Source: Dryomyza anilis
Lineage: Eukaryota > Arthropoda > Insecta > Diptera > Dryomyzidae
NCBI GenBank assembly: GCA_951804985.1
Contig: OX638133.1
Span: forward strand, 82,501 to 146,500
DNA length: 64,000 bases
Reading direction: 5' to 3'
Shown: in pieces, positions 13,015 through 25,287 of the stretch
Numbering within the stretch: position 1 is the first letter of the stretch
Layout of the letters: every line of letters starts with the position of its first letter
The notes under the pieces: model-generated
Told to the model about the DNA's origin: nothing
Database searches by the model: none
Seen by the model: only the letters and a program-made list of their open reading frames with translations
Made by a program: the position numbers and the translations under genes

Positions 13015-14820
13015 GAAACGGAGAGATAACTACGCATGCGATACCGTTGCAAAGATGCTGCTACTACTGCTGCTGAACAGTTGTTTGATGTCGCCGTGTG
13101 GAACAACGACAACACGTTGCTTATAAAAGCGGCGCAGGTGGCGTGCCGATGGCTTTTGTTGGCGCTGCTGGGCAAGCTGCTGACTTCAGCTACTACTTTA
13201 CACTTATTTCATCCACTTTATAACACAGGCAGGCGAACAGGCGTACAGAGTCAGACAGTCAGTTAGATAAGACTGGCAGTTGGAAGCGTATTTATTACTA
13301 AAGCAGAGTCTGCTACCAAACCTTGCCTGTCGCTTTTCAACCGAGGAGACACTTAATGCGTCTGACAATAAAATAAAATCATCCACAAAACGATATCAAA
13401 ACATTAACCGAGACAGACAAGCCAGGCAGCCACATGCCTGGACTGGCCTGCCTGCCTGCCGTTCGCTCGTTCGTATGTTCGCTGCAAACATTAATATTAT
13501 TATTAGTATCATCATTATTATTATTATTAATATTATAATTTTGTACTATTATAATTTTATGCGTAACTATTAAGTTGATTATAATATGAAGTGATCAAAA
13601 CTGATCCGAACAGAACAGATGTTAGTTGTAATTTATTTTTTCTATTAAAAAAAGAAACAAACAAACAAAACTATTGTAGAAAGTAAAACCAAAAGCAAAA
13701 TCCATTCGCTTGTTATATTATTAGATCTTATTTTCAAGATCGCTATCATAAAAAACACACAATATATAAAAAACTAAATAAAGCGACTCTATGATGATGA
13801 TAAACAAGTTAATTATAATAATAATAATGATAGTAATAAACAAAGGCTTAACTTAAACATAAACATAACTGAAATGAAAACTGCAAATAAATACTAATTT
13901 CCACATCGTGAAAAACTAACTTAAAATTAAATATTAAATAATACCATGTGTAAATAGTTGATATATAAAATATAAAATTGAAAAGAAACCAACCCAACAC
14001 ATTTTAGGCAAGTCTAAAAGCAAACTAAAAAAATGGCCCCACGCGCCGCTGCCAAGTGACAAACAGCTGCGTGTAGCCTAAATTTAGGCGCCTCCGCAGA
14101 ATGTGCACTTGTCAGCTGCGCTGTCAGCCACTAATTTATAAACTACGATTAATTATTTTTTTATTATTTTTTTATACAAATTAATAATTAGTTATATTAT
14201 TAAAAAACTATTAGAAGTCAAAATTAAATTAAAATTAAATTGTATAGCATTACATAACCTAGCATTAGAGTGAATGATGGAAAAAATTAAAACAAACAAC
14301 AACAAAATACAAAAACACTGCGATTAAAAAGAAACTAAAAAAACACAGAAATAACTCAATTGATTTTCATTTACTGCAAATTTCTTACTTTGTGTTGTTG
14401 AATTGAATGCTTGGCAGCAGTCCGCAGAGTAGCACAGCGGTAGAACCAGGAGGAAGAGGAGTTCGGTCGGCGTTTCCTTCCGCTGGATAAGCATCAAACA
14501 TAATTAGCTTAAGTTATCAAATTACCGAAAATAATACGCTTATAGGAAGATAATTCTTAAAATAAATAATGCTTAAAAAAGTAAAAGTAAAACCCTTTTT
14601 AACCGTTTTAGTTTCTGTTAGGTTACGCTTTTAACTACAATAATACACCCCACACATCCATCCCCCATTCGGCAACAATAAACTACAAAAATAGAACCCT
14701 CTCAAAACCACAAAAACACCTAAAAAAACATGTAAAATATGTAAAAAAAAAAAAATAAAACCATTAATCAAATCAACTGTTGTATTTTACATAATATCAA
14801 ATAAATGTCTATATTTAGTT
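13015..14820 (+). other. E(Pc): E(Pc) 3' UTR (end approximate)
   Basis: AT-rich DNA without transposon signatures follows the stop codon. It has an (ATT)n run near 13490-13550, a less AT-rich block at 14035-14130 containing AAATTTAGGCGCCT, and many AATAAA words. Those at about 14750 and 14800 are plausible poly(A) signals, and others at 15045 and 15090 would extend the UTR. The first SINE insertion at 15583 gives an outer limit. The end is a guess without transcript data. Confidence 0.55.
13949..13956 (+). promoter_or_regulatory. Pumilio-type UGUAAAUA site in the 3' UTR
   Basis: The octamer TGTAAATA matches the Pumilio/PUF consensus UGUANAUA and lies in the inferred E(Pc) 3' UTR. Such a site is expected by chance about once per few kilobases in AT-rich sequence, so it is only suggestive. 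Confidence 0.3.
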
Positions 14821-15582
14821 TAAACTGTATGTAATTAAAGTAGCAATAAGTACGCGTTTTTAAAACTTATCATTAGCGCAACTTGAAGACGACGAAGAAG
14901 AAGAGGAGAAAGATGAAGTTATAAGTATAAGAAGAGTAATTAGAAGATGAGGATGATAAAGAAAAAAAACAGAAATTGAATGAAAAATTAAAATTACTGA
15001 AAATTCGTGAAGAAAATTGCGTATACAAAAAGATAATATTTAAATTTTAATAAAAAAAATGGCCACACTTTTTTGCGCAAACAAACAATAAACCAGATGT
15101 TTTTATTTATTTTTCTTTGCATATTTCTATTTTCTTTCACAAAACACTGAATGAATGACTGATTGACTGATTTTTGATTCTATTGCTTAGTTTTGTTGTA
15201 TTTCTTTGGATTTTGTAACCACACGATTCGCAGACCTGCTGATTGCTATTTTGCTCTAGTTAGATGGGTTCGATAAAAAAATAGCATATCCTCGTCTTTT
15301 GTTTTAATGACATATGACCCATATAAATTATGTCCATTTACACAGAAGTGTTTGCCAAAAATGAATACTGAAGCTGAATTTCCAAAAATCATTATGAAAT
15401 CTTTTAACAAAATCTGAATTGAAGTCACTTAAAAATTGACAAAACTGTTAAAATACCCCGTCAAACTATTAGCCGGGTTTTTTAAAAACACCAATGACAA
15501 TCTAAACATTGATCGAAAATCCAAATGCTTCGGGAAGAGAAGTAACTGAAAAAAACAGCTGCATTGATTCATTTGTAGCCAC
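14821..15582. other. Intergenic, purine-rich tract, no gene
   Basis: The stretch holds a purine-rich run at about 14886-14965 (GAAGACGACGAAGAAGAAG followed by GA-rich DNA) and is otherwise AT-rich. I see no coding region. It may include the distal end of the E(Pc) 3' UTR if a later poly(A) site is used. Confidence 0.5.
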
Positions 15583-15888
15583 CGTAGCTCAGTGGTTAGT
15601 GCGTTGGACTGCGAGCCGAAAGGTCCCCGGTTCAAGCCTGGACTGGGACTAACAACATCTTTTCATAGAAACATTTTTCTATACCGCGCTATCTCTCGGC
15701 AGTAAATGGCAAACCTACGAGAGTAAAACACTGCCTATGAAAAGCTGTCACCCGCCGTTCGGATTCGGCAATAAACTGTAGGTCCACCACTTTGAGTACA
15801 AATATAACACGCACAGCTCAAAATTGTGAGAGAGCTCGACCTAAGTTCTTATAGGACTGTAGTGCCAAACTATTATTATTATTAATGA
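15583..15888 (+). mobile_element. tRNA-derived SINE, copy 1
   Basis: The head is tRNA-like, with an A-box region TAGCTCAGTGGTTAGTGCG and a B-box GGTTCAAGCCT, the two internal RNA polymerase III promoter parts. The body follows (CTCTCGGCAGTAAATGGCAA, CACCCGCCGTTCGGATTCGG, AAACTGTAGGTCC) and ends in an (ATT)n tail. Two more copies lie at 41722-42012 (reverse) and 45283-45628. The body resembles a repeat I know from other higher flies; the family name is not assigned. Confidence 0.85.
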
Positions 15889-16101
15889 TTCATTTGAACG
15901 CAATTAAGTATCCAACTTCTTTTGGCTTGATCTGGTATTATGCCATTATCGAAAAATAGCGAAGGAGTGGTACACCAGGAATAATATCAATATTGTAGCT
16001 AGTGAGGCTCTTCGTCTCCTTAAGTTTATGCTTAATTAGAGCCCAGTTATTTAAATTTTGATTAATTTTTGAAATTCATCCTATATTGCAAATAAATCTT
16101 A

Positions 16102-16306
16102 GGACCTATCATGACTGGCGAAGCGAATGTAGTTGGCGAAGCGAACGTTAAAAAGCTATCACAGCTTCCATTCGCCAGACTTCATTCGCCAGAAAAAAGT
16201 AAACTAAAGCCAACGTAAAAATCATTCGCCTGAACTTCATTAGTCTGGCGAATGGAAGCTGTGACACTTTATTCGTTCGTTCGCTTCGCTAGTCATGATA
16301 GAGCCC
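16102..16306. mobile_element. Palindromic PIF/Harbinger-like miniature element
   Basis: The 205 bp element has terminal inverted repeats: the left end reads GGACCTATCATGACTGGCGA and the right end is close to its reverse complement, ending CTAGTCATGATAGAGCCC. It is flanked by TTA at 16099-16101 and 16307-16309, matching the 3-bp TWA duplication of PIF/Harbinger elements. CTTCCATTCGCCAGACTTCA and its complement lie inside, so the whole unit could fold on itself. Confidence 0.7.
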
Positions 16307-17968
16307 TTAGTTATAAAATATCATTTCGATAACGAAAATCCTATTTAATTAGTTCATTTGCATAAGATCGGTTTCAGTAATATGGATGGATGTGGTCTGA
16401 AAGTAGTTTTAAATATTTTTACTATTATTACATTCTCTTATGTTACAATTGGAATAACGAAAAGTAACACCGCATTGTTTATCTGAATTTATTTTTGTAT
16501 TTACGTTTTATAAATTTTTACACATGTGTTAAATTTGGAATTAAAAAAAGTTTTTTAAACGTCCAAAATGTTGTGTGGCTGTTGCATAGACCGATATAGG
16601 CTAGAAATTTAGAAAATTTTAATTGAAATACGGGTATAAATTAAACATCAAATTTCAAATGTAAATTTTGTGAAAATGTTAACAGTTATAAACGCTCCTA
16701 CACGAACTCAGTTAAGCATAATTTTATAGTCCATAGAAAACTAAAAAAAATACTGTAAAATATTAAAAAAAAAAAATTTATTTATGTTTAGCATTTGCAA
16801 TAATTGTGAAAATATTTTGGATAGTAGCCATGACCACTTCCTGCAGACACATGGACAGACGGACGGAGTGAAGGAAGGGTACTGCGCACAATTAATACTA
16901 CGCTGCTCTTAGCATTTATACTTTACAATTGAAATAAATTAAATTAATTTTCGACAATTTTCACGACACTTGAAGACAGTGCAACCAACCTCTGTAAAGT
17001 TTAACCAGATGTTAGTAGATATGCGCATTCATTAAGTATTGATTGATATTTTACCAACTAACTAAACAAACCATGTCTAAGTGTTTAATAGTTGATATAG
17101 TGCATGCCTAATACATACTTAATAGAAAACATATATACAGGAACAATACATACTATATAGACAGACAGACAAACAGACGGGCAGACAGACAGCAGACAGT
17201 GCGTGCAACTCGAAAATCATGAGAGTTACGCATTTTCAAGATTTACCTACCAAGTATTACGAAATCATAAATGTCCAAACGTTTATTTATGCTGTATAAT
17301 AATGTAAATTGCAAATAAGCTAAGTCCTAAATTTAAACATTTTCAGGTTGATAACTTTAAAGGTGTCTTGCAATTTTTGGTTTAGTTTTTATGATATGTG
17401 TAAATGTTATGTTCTTCGTAAAATAAGTGTTTTTAGCAGCAACGAAAAATGTATCAATCTAATTTTGTTTTCTTTTATTTTTCAATCATTTCACTTGGAA
17501 TAAAAATATCTCCACCCAAAGTTTGCTCCCGAACAGAAATTTAAGTACAAAAAGATTCATTCGAAAGAAAACTATTTGTTGAAATATTTCTTCTTGATTG
17601 TGCTTAACAAGTTTCTTTTTAACATGAGTTGGAGATAATTCAAAGTTATTCCTTTGTTTTTGTTATCGTCATTGTGGAACCTAAAATAGTTATTTCAAAT
17701 TAAGTTTTTATAATTTTACGGATTAATATAAGGTTGATGAATTTGAAAAATTGGAATGACATTAGAAATATTATGTTATCATTAATTGACAAATTGATCT
17801 TGGAATCATCTATCCAGAATTGGCGAATACTAACAGCCTTATTCGAAATAAATAGTTGGATTCCCCAAAGAAAATTGTGTACTAAATTAAAATTTATTTA
17901 CATACAAAAATTTTTCTTAGAGAAAATAAGAAATTATGATATTTATTTCAAACCTACAATTAAAAATA
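16307..17968. other. Intergenic AT-rich stretch, no gene seen
   Basis: No coding region or named element was recognised. It has a short CAGA/CAGACGG-type simple repeat at about 17158-17200 and a GGACAGACGGACGGAG stretch near 16852. The open frame at 17734-18042 is AT-driven and runs into the piggyBac-like element. Confidence 0.6.
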
Positions 17969-17972
17969 TTAA

Positions 17973-18126
17973 CCTTTCTGCACAAATTGCAAACATACTC
18001 TTCTATTTGAATTGGGTCAAATTGACCCACTCATTGCCATAAATATAAAATTGGATAAAACCTTTTTTTTTTATTAAATTTATTTATTTTTTCAATTATT
18101 TAATAAAGCCAATTTGTGCACAAGGG
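17973..18126. mobile_element. piggyBac-like miniature element, copy 1
   Basis: The element starts CCTTTCTGCACAAATTG and ends CAATTTGTGCACAAGGG, an imperfect terminal inverted repeat. It lies exactly between two TTAA tetramers (17969-17972 and 18127-18130), the piggyBac target site. Inside is the palindrome GGGTCAAATTGACCC, which recurs in the related copy at 20722-20931. Confidence 0.75.
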
Positions 18127-18130
18127 TTAA

Positions 18131-20112
18131 ATTAAAAACTCTACAACGACGATATTTTTAATATGTTTTCATATTATAAAATTTACTTTTCTCTCTGAAG
18201 AAAAGCTTGTTTGTTACATAAGGAATAAATTATATAATATTTAAATGTATGTATTTAACTAACATTAATTAAGTACTACTATTAATTAACTACATACTTA
18301 TTATTGATATTAACATGAATTTCTTAAGTGATAAAATATAACAATTATTAATAACTTCTGATAAAATAAAATAACTGTAAATTCCATTAAAAGAAAATAA
18401 AAATAAAATTTTAAAATTCAAGCAAAACATCCAAAATAATCGTACTAATTATATAACTGAATAATAAAATAATATTAAATACAACTGAGTTGTTCGCTGT
18501 ATGGAAAAATTAAATTAAACAAAACAAAAATTTAAAAACCTATGATGTATAAATTTGAGCCAAAAACTCAGCATAGAATTTTGAATTTTGAAACAAGACA
18601 AAAACAGTAAATAATACAAAATACGCGAAATCCAAATAAAATTATTGAAAACTATGAAACAAGTGGACGTTTTTTTTATGTGTCTTCTTCTGATTTATTT
18701 TTGTTTTTTTTTATTTTACTAATGCATGTATATTTTATTGCACCATACCTATCATTCAGTCGGTAAATTACTTCTATAAAAGGATACGTATTTTTAGAAG
18801 TTTAATGGTGATGTTGCATAGTGTGATCTGCTATTTTTCCCTAAAATAGTGAACATTTGAAGTACGACATATGTAAACGTATAAATAGATGTGTGTATTT
18901 GCTAAAAATGTAGTGAGTCTTTGCTAAAAAAATTGCAGCAATGCCTGAGAACATCGTAACTACATTTTTCTTCAAATTCTTCTGCATGTAATCGGTATTT
19001 GGAAATTGGTCCACAACAGGCCCGTAGCCATGATTTTCGTTCGGGGGATTTTGAAAAAATATATTAATTTTTAAAAGATATATTAAAAGAAAATACAATA
19101 AATTATTTTCAAATCTTAAATTTATTTTTGAATATTCCCGGCCGAAAATAATGCCTGAATATTTTCACGAAAACCTAAAATGAAGAGAAAACTTTTTTTT
19201 TTCAAATATATGAAGACTTACCAAAAATTGGTAAATCTACTAAGGAAATTATAAAATTCAAAAACTTCCAGTGGATATGAATTGTAAGTTCTCAAAATTA
19301 TTCATTTATGCTATGAAGTTTTTTTGGTTATAATTTTGATATAGAATCGAGCGATCTGCACCAAATTTTGACAGAATATAAAGAATCGAAAAATGGAATA
19401 ACAAAAAAATAGTCTTAATCGAATTAGTATGTTTGTTATGGAATAGATGCCACCCTATATTAATTTATATATATATTTTTTTTTAATTTTTATTGAGCCA
19501 TTTGCAACACTACTTAGTTATAAATGACATATGTATTAAAAAATGAATTCGAGCCGCCGAATTTATGTTTTATATTTAAATTTATTTGTGTTAAAAAAAT
19601 ACGAAGCAGAAGTGTATATCTTGAGTGCCAGCGAAAAAATACCTTCAACCGCGAAGATTGTAAGCAACTCCATGATGATGACGACAATGATGAAGTTGGT
19701 CGAAAGTAATGTATTTAACTAAACAAACTCTTGATTTAAGTTTCAAGAGTGGAAGTAAGCAATATTTCATTGTCAAACTACAATAATATTTACAAAATTA
19801 TATTAAACAACATATAATTACTGAATTTATGTTCATTTCTTGATTCAAACATCTGAAATAAATAAATTAGTTAAATTTCTATGTTTTCAGGCGATGAAGT
19901 GCATTCGAGACATAGTATTTTAGCCCATGTAATAAATTGAACTCGATATTTTTTTAAATAATTTTTAAATTGTGTAGAACATCACAAAATTTCAAATAGA
20001 TAAGATCCTACAGAGTGGCAACCATACAGGCACAATGATAATAAATGTCAATTTTACATACATTTGCATTCAATTCAATTTGCTATTTTTATTAATTATA
20101 TTAGTGTGGTTG
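18131..20112. other. Intergenic AT-rich stretch, dispersed-repeat fragment
   Basis: Nearly all of it is AT-rich with no support for coding. At about 18957-19020 the words GTAACTACATTTTTCTTCAA and TTCTGCATGTAAT recur at about 43395-43455, so a dispersed element fragment is present. Confidence 0.55.
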
Positions 20113-20114
20113 TA

Positions 20115-20334
20115 CACCCAGAAAAAAATACTATATAAATAATAGTTTTTTTACTATTAAAAATAGTCAATACGACACATTATTATTTTAATCGGAAAAT
20201 ACCATTAAATACTAGAATATACCATGACATTGTCATTGAGTTTATATGAATAGATTTATTTTTTGTATACTATTAAATCAATCATTGTCCTATTGACCAA
20301 TTTTAATGGGATTTGAGGGAATTTTTTCTGGGTG
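20115..20334. mobile_element. TA-flanked MITE with CACCCAGAAAAAAAT ends
   Basis: The 220 bp element starts CACCCAGAAAAAAATA and ends ATTTTTTCTGGGTG, with TA on both sides (20113-20114 and 20335-20336). It has no coding capacity. The last 73 bases of the window carry one end of the same family in the opposite orientation. Confidence 0.8.
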
Positions 20335-20721
20335 TACGAAAAGCGCCGCAGATATATTTTTTTTCTCGAAAAAATCGCGCGATTTTTTTCGGATCCAGAT
20401 TTTTTTTTGGTTTATAACATTTAGTGGCATGTTTTCATTTTGCCACTGCCCTTTTCTAGGAATTTGAGTTAAAAAAGGGTACCAAGTTACATTTTTGTTT
20501 ATTTTTTTCGCCCGCCCACTTCGTAATACACAATTAAAAACCACTTATGAGCTTGGTCGGTTTTTGATTTTTTTTCGTCACTCTCCCCCATACATTAGGT
20601 CAAAATAGATACCGCTAAATCGCTTTTTAAGTTATTTTTTGTTCTATATGTTTTTCAAAGTAGTCCGTTCATAAAATATAAGGAGACTTGTCAAAAATGT
20701 TACTATTATTTAAATATTTAA

Positions 20722-20931
20722 CAAATTACAAACATTCCCCTTCTATTCAAATTGGGTCAAATTGACCCAGGCATTGCCATAAATATATAATTGGTTTTTC
20801 TATTATTATTTTTTCATTCATTTGAAACAAAAATGAAAAAATATACAAGAGTATACACTCAATACTAATATTTGTAAAGTCGTCATTTTCCAGAGAAATT
20901 TAGTCTTTTTGATCCAATTTGTGCAGAAAGT
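20722..20931. mobile_element. piggyBac-like miniature element, copy 2 (diverged)
   Basis: TTAA lies at 20718-20721 and 20932-20935. The right end, CCAATTTGTGCAGAAAG, matches the end type of the element at 17973-18126. The internal block ATTGGGTCAAATTGACCCA followed by GCATTGCCATAAATATA is shared with that copy. The left end is degenerate. Confidence 0.65.
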
Positions 20932-20990
20932 TTAAGAAGTTATTGCAATAAATAGCTAAAATGCTGTGGTCAAATAATTTCACTTGACTA

Positions 20991-22514
20991 CACGCATAGA
21001 AAAAAAAACGTTTCTCACAAACGAAAAATTAGACAAAAGAACTTTGTTTGTGGACCAAATGACTTTTTTTCGTTTGTAAGAAACGAGTTTTTCGTTTGAA
21101 TTTTTAAGGTTAAAATAATATATATTTTTTATTATTAATATTATTTTAATTTCAAAATTTTTTTTTTATTAAATTTTTATTATTTTTTTTAATTATTTTA
21201 TTTATTTATTATTATTTTATATATAAATTAATTTATTTAAAATGTATTTATTTTTATTAATTGAAAACACATTATTTTTACTTTGTCCGGGCGGTGAATT
21301 TAACTCTCTGCCTTCAGATTACAAAGCCAGTAAACTCCCATTCTTTAAAATTCAAATCCTTAAAATTGTATTTAGGGTTTTACAAAATACACCTTCTGAA
21401 GAAAACGTAGCTTCCGGTTTGCTCCGGTTTACAATAAAACTGTAGTGAAATACTACATTTTTCGTTAGAAATTTATTAATTTGATTTTAATTGTTTAGTT
21501 TTTCATATCGGCACCATATATAAATATAATTTTAATTTGTTATTTTTTAAAATTATGCGAAACTGAAGTACCACCCCAAATTCGAATTGGAGGTTATGTC
21601 CGTGGGATATTTTATATTCATACAAATTTATATCCGTAGTGTGTAAAAAATACAAAAATACCAAAATTCCATTAATTCATCCACATTTCGTAAAATATCA
21701 CGTCAAAAATCTCAATTTGAGTAATATTATGTCAAGGTAATAATTTTATATAAATTAAACCTTCATTCTTACTAACTTTTTTCTAATCAAAATCAATAAA
21801 AAATATATCATCCCAATATCGTTCCCGGATTAGGAGACATTACATGACAAATAATACTTTTTGTCATACATTTGAGCTTTTTTTTGTAAATTTATTTCAA
21901 AGATATCCTTCGTTCGCGCTAACTGTATCCTAATCACAATCAATGTGGTAAAAAAATAAAAAATATTATCCTCATATCGTTCCAGGATTAGGAGAAATTA
22001 TATGGCAAAATTAACATTTTATTTTCTAATTTCATACATATGTTCCTTTTTTTGTAAATTTATTACAAGGACTGCAAACGGTATCCTTCATTAAGACTAA
22101 CTTATTTCAGATCACTATCAATGTGGTAAAAAATAAATCATACCGATATCGGCTCCAGATATTTTGTTATGAGGTAAAAAAAATCAACGAAATTTACCGA
22201 TTTGTTTTGAAGTTATATATTTTTGTTCAAAAAAAGTGCCTTTTTGTTCACCGTGCATCGTGACATTTTTAAAAGTTTTTTTTGACACAAAGACTTACGT
22301 TTAATATAAATGTTTTACATTTGTCGCACATTTTTTTATTTTTATTTTGGCGCACAAACGAACTTTCGTTTAGAATAAATAATTTATTTTTTTAGAATAA
22401 ATAATTTATTCTTTTACAGTAAACATTTAACTTTTGCGAACAAAGTTGGAGCATGTTACAAAAGAAATTCTTTTGCCGCAAACGTTTTGTAAACTTTTTT
22501 GTTTTCTATGCGTG
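20991..22514. mobile_element. 1.5 kb TIR element with CACGCATAGAAAA ends
   Basis: The left end reads CACGCATAGAAAAAAAAACG and the right end is the complement of CACGCATAGAAAAC, with TA on each side (20989-20990 and 22515-22516). Inside, a unit of about 150-180 bp recurs with landmarks ATCAATGTGGTAAAAAATAA and ATCGTTCCAGGATTAGGAGA at about 21790, 21938 and 22118. The frame at 21242-21445 shows no transposase motif, so the element is non-autonomous. Confidence 0.75.
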
Positions 22515-22669
22515 TAGAATAAAGCAGTACAATTAGTTTTATCATTGGATATAATTAGGATATAAAATGTTCAAGCCTATTTTTAAAAAACAAGTTGAGG
22601 TTGTGTCGCTGTGACTCAAAATTAGCATTTTGCAAAATGTGTCTATTTACCTCGGTCTCCAATAATGAA

Positions 22670-23445
22670 TTAAATTGTAAAATTTATATATAAAAAAACT
22701 CTTGGTCCGTCTGTCTGTTTGTTCCAGCATCACGTCTAAACCGCTGAACCGATTTAACTGAAATTTTGTAACGGGATTGGACAAAGGGGCGTGGTACCTC
22801 CCATACAACCTAAACATTCCAAACGACATAACTCAGCACAAACACAAGCTAAAAAGATGAAACAAAAAAGTCAAATACAAAAAAAATATACAAACACACT
22901 AAAATTCACCACACTAAAATTCACCACACTAAAACTCACCACACTAAAACTCACCACAATAAAATTCACCACATTGAAACTCACCACAATAAAATTCACC
23001 ACATCGAAACTCACCACAATAAAATTCACCACATTGAAACTCACCACAATAAAATTCACCACACTAAAACTCACCACACCAAAATTCACCTCACCTAAAC
23101 TCACCACATTAAAACTCACCACACTAAAATTTCTACTTTGAAAACCTCTACGGGAAAGAAATCTGCCGAGAACAATTCTACCGGGATGAGTTCTACGGGA
23201 AGATTTCTTCCGGGAAGAATTCTACCGGGAAAGCGTTCTATGGGGAAGAATTTTACGGGCAGTCTGAGAAAAAATTGTCTTTGAGAAAAGTTGTTTTGGC
23301 GGAGATTTATTATTTGGTTACTACATTTATAAAACCAATAAAGGCCCCTGATATAAATAATAAAAATCTTTTTTATATTAATAAAATCGCTCCATATCTT
23401 TTAATTCACAAAATCTTGGCACGAGTCGTGCACGGGTCCAGCTAG
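22670..23445 (+). mobile_element. Helitron-like element A carrying a minisatellite
   Basis: The 3' end shows a palindrome GCACGAGTCGTGC, ten bases, then CTAG with T following (CTAG at 23442-23445). This is the short-hairpin-plus-CTRR-T end of Helitrons. The 5' part has the sentence CTTGGTCCGTCTGTCTG and ACCGATTTAACTGAAATTT, common in insect Helitron-type repeats. The exact 5' end is uncertain. No Rep/helicase frame is present. A second copy with the same 3' end is at 30590-31511. Confidence 0.65.
22898..23135. repeat. 15-bp minisatellite inside Helitron-like element A
   Basis: Units of the form CTCACCACACTAAAA or TTCACCACAATAAAA repeat about sixteen times. The 15-bp period is a multiple of three and the units lack stops, so long frames appear on both strands, reading KLTT/KFTT repeats on + and VVSF/VVNF on -. 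These are not genes. Confidence 0.9.
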
Positions 23446-23455
23446 TATAAAATAA

Positions 23456-23720
23456 ACCAGTTGGGAAGGTTAGATTACATTTGAAAGTAGGGCCATTTTA
23501 TACAGGTGTCATTATGATAGTTGGGATTATCAAAATTATAGTCGGTCTAAGCCGACTATAAATACCCTACACATAACTGTGGTTACCATACAAAGTGGTA
23601 TATAGGTCACCAGGGTATACGAATCCTGAAAATAACTACAAACTTTCAATCGCTGACGAATTTCCATTCATTTGATAACCATATTTACAAATGGGTAGGT
23701 GTACCGAATTTTTTTCGAAA
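23456..23720 (+). mobile_element. Dispersed 0.7-kb unit, 5'-part copy
   Basis: The copy starts ACCAGTTGGGAAGGTTAGAT and continues through TCGGTCTAAGCCGACTATAA and CACCAGGGTATACGAATCC to GGGTAGGTGTACCGAATTT, where it loses similarity to the full copy at 54629-55343. It sits ten bases after the Helitron-like end. Confidence 0.75.
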
Positions 23721-24089
23721 AAGAAATTTTAAGCTCTCTTAATTAGGGATTTTGATATATAATTGTGACCAGTTCAATCTGATTTGTAATTTCTTCGTAT
23801 TTGGTTTGGTATACAAGCTCGAGAGTAATTTTAATTTTTGTTAAATTTAATTCTGCATAAGTATCAATTATTTTCATGTTCCGCATTGACAGTACTCATT
23901 AAAAACTACTAAAAGTGTCCAGTCATTTTTTCAATTAGCTCTTTTCTAATATTTGACAATTTGCTACTTTTATGATGTTGCTGGTGAAAGATCGTCTATC
24001 ATGGAGTTGGCATAAACATGGTTTAACTTCTTTACGGCTCGCCCCAGTATTTATTACAGTAATTTATTGGCTATTTGCAAATGCAAAAA

Positions 24090-24830
24090 CTTAAATAATT
24101 ATATGAGCTCCAAATTCCACTGCAGAGGCAGCAAACAGACCAGGACCCAGAGTAAGAAGACTTGAACCATAGACACAACAGGGAAATCAGACCTAAACAT
24201 GTTCTTTTTTCAGGCACTTTGGTTCGCTTGAATGCTTCGTTTTATAAGTTCTTCTTCGAGATCGTCTTTGTCTTCTTGTTCTGGATGTGTCTATGCCGCT
24301 AGCTCCTGCACCATATCTATCGGTCCCATAACTTAACCGAATTCCAACGATTTCCCGATGCTCGTCGGATGGCCTGTCACAGTGCGAACATCGCTGATAT
24401 CGGCGGCGCGATCAACACTCGGCGAACAAATCAATTTTAGCAGAGTTAAAAATGCAAATTTACGTTGTTTGTTGTTGTTTCCGACAAATGTGCATGACTG
24501 GGTTTGACCTTTGACCATGTCGACAGACGAGCAGACAGACGGACATACAGGCGAATGGACGGACGGATAGGCAGGCGCGCGATCGTGCGACGATTAGCCT
24601 CCAGATGAAAGACGGCGATGAGGTCGTCCGAGTGGCGTTAGATTGGAAAATTCCACAGCAGGCAGTCGGGTGAAGTTCACTGATTGCCTGGTGAGTAGGC
24701 AAAGATACGATAGAGAAAGAGAGAGGCCGAGGTATACCGTCGAGGTAGAGGTAGAGAGACGGTAACAAGAACAACAAACAGCAGATCGTGATAACTATCT
24801 ATAGCCGTTGTCGGTGTTGTTGCTGTGTTG
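24090..24830. promoter_or_regulatory. Single-copy, less AT-rich island: candidate regulatory element
   Basis: In an AT-rich setting this block is markedly richer in GC and repeats nothing else in the window. It has GAGA-type motifs at about 24713-24765 (AGAGAAAGAGAGAGGCCGAG, GGTAGAGGTAGAGAGACGG), an ATGGC/GCCAT Pho-type core near 24369, and GATATCGGCGGCGCGATC. GAGAG plus GCCAT is the motif mix of fly Polycomb response elements. Function is inferred only. Confidence 0.35.
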
Positions 24831-25287
24831 TATCTCGTAGATAAATTTTCATTCAATTATGTTCAACAAATTGAGCATAAATTTTCGCCCACTTTCGTTT
24901 GTTGTATTTTGACTTTTGGCTCTGTCTCTGGCCCTGGTTGGAGTGTTGAACTGTGGAACGGTGCATCGATTATTTGTAAGAAATGCCAACAATATTTCCA
25001 CGGGCTGAACAGGGAATGGCGCATAGAAGCGACGCCATCTGAACCACATCGGGGGTTTAAACGCCACAGTATTAATTATATTGCTAAATTATGTTGCAGA
25101 GAAATCATTGAAAACAACATAAATATGAATTTTTTGATATATATAATAAATATTTCAAAAATTAGACCACGTATCGTGGGATTATAATTATTGTAAGTAT
25201 TTGTGACACCTATTCAAGAACAAAATATAGTTTTATTTTACCCATTGGATTTTCCACTTTAAAGAATACAAAAATAATGCTTTAAAT

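Noticed and set aside
13036..13266. Extension of E(Pc) by splicing at AACAG-GTGAGA (13011) into later frames
   Set aside because: The in-frame TGA follows directly (AGG TGA) and no downstream exon with a matching acceptor and family similarity was seen.
15583..15655. tRNA gene from the A-box and B-box
   Set aside because: The tRNA-like part continues into a body and (ATT)n tail shared with two other copies, so it is a SINE head. The arms do not form a clean cloverleaf by eye.
22791..23141. 116-codon frame of KLTT/KFTT repeats (+) and its - strand mirror
   Set aside because: It is the 15-bp minisatellite of a Helitron-like element; a period divisible by three opens frames on both strands.
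24825..25187. 120-codon frame with SVELWNGASIICKKCQQYFHG
   Set aside because: No family recognised. The frame starts in the GC-richer island and runs on into AT-rich DNA, so support is insufficient.
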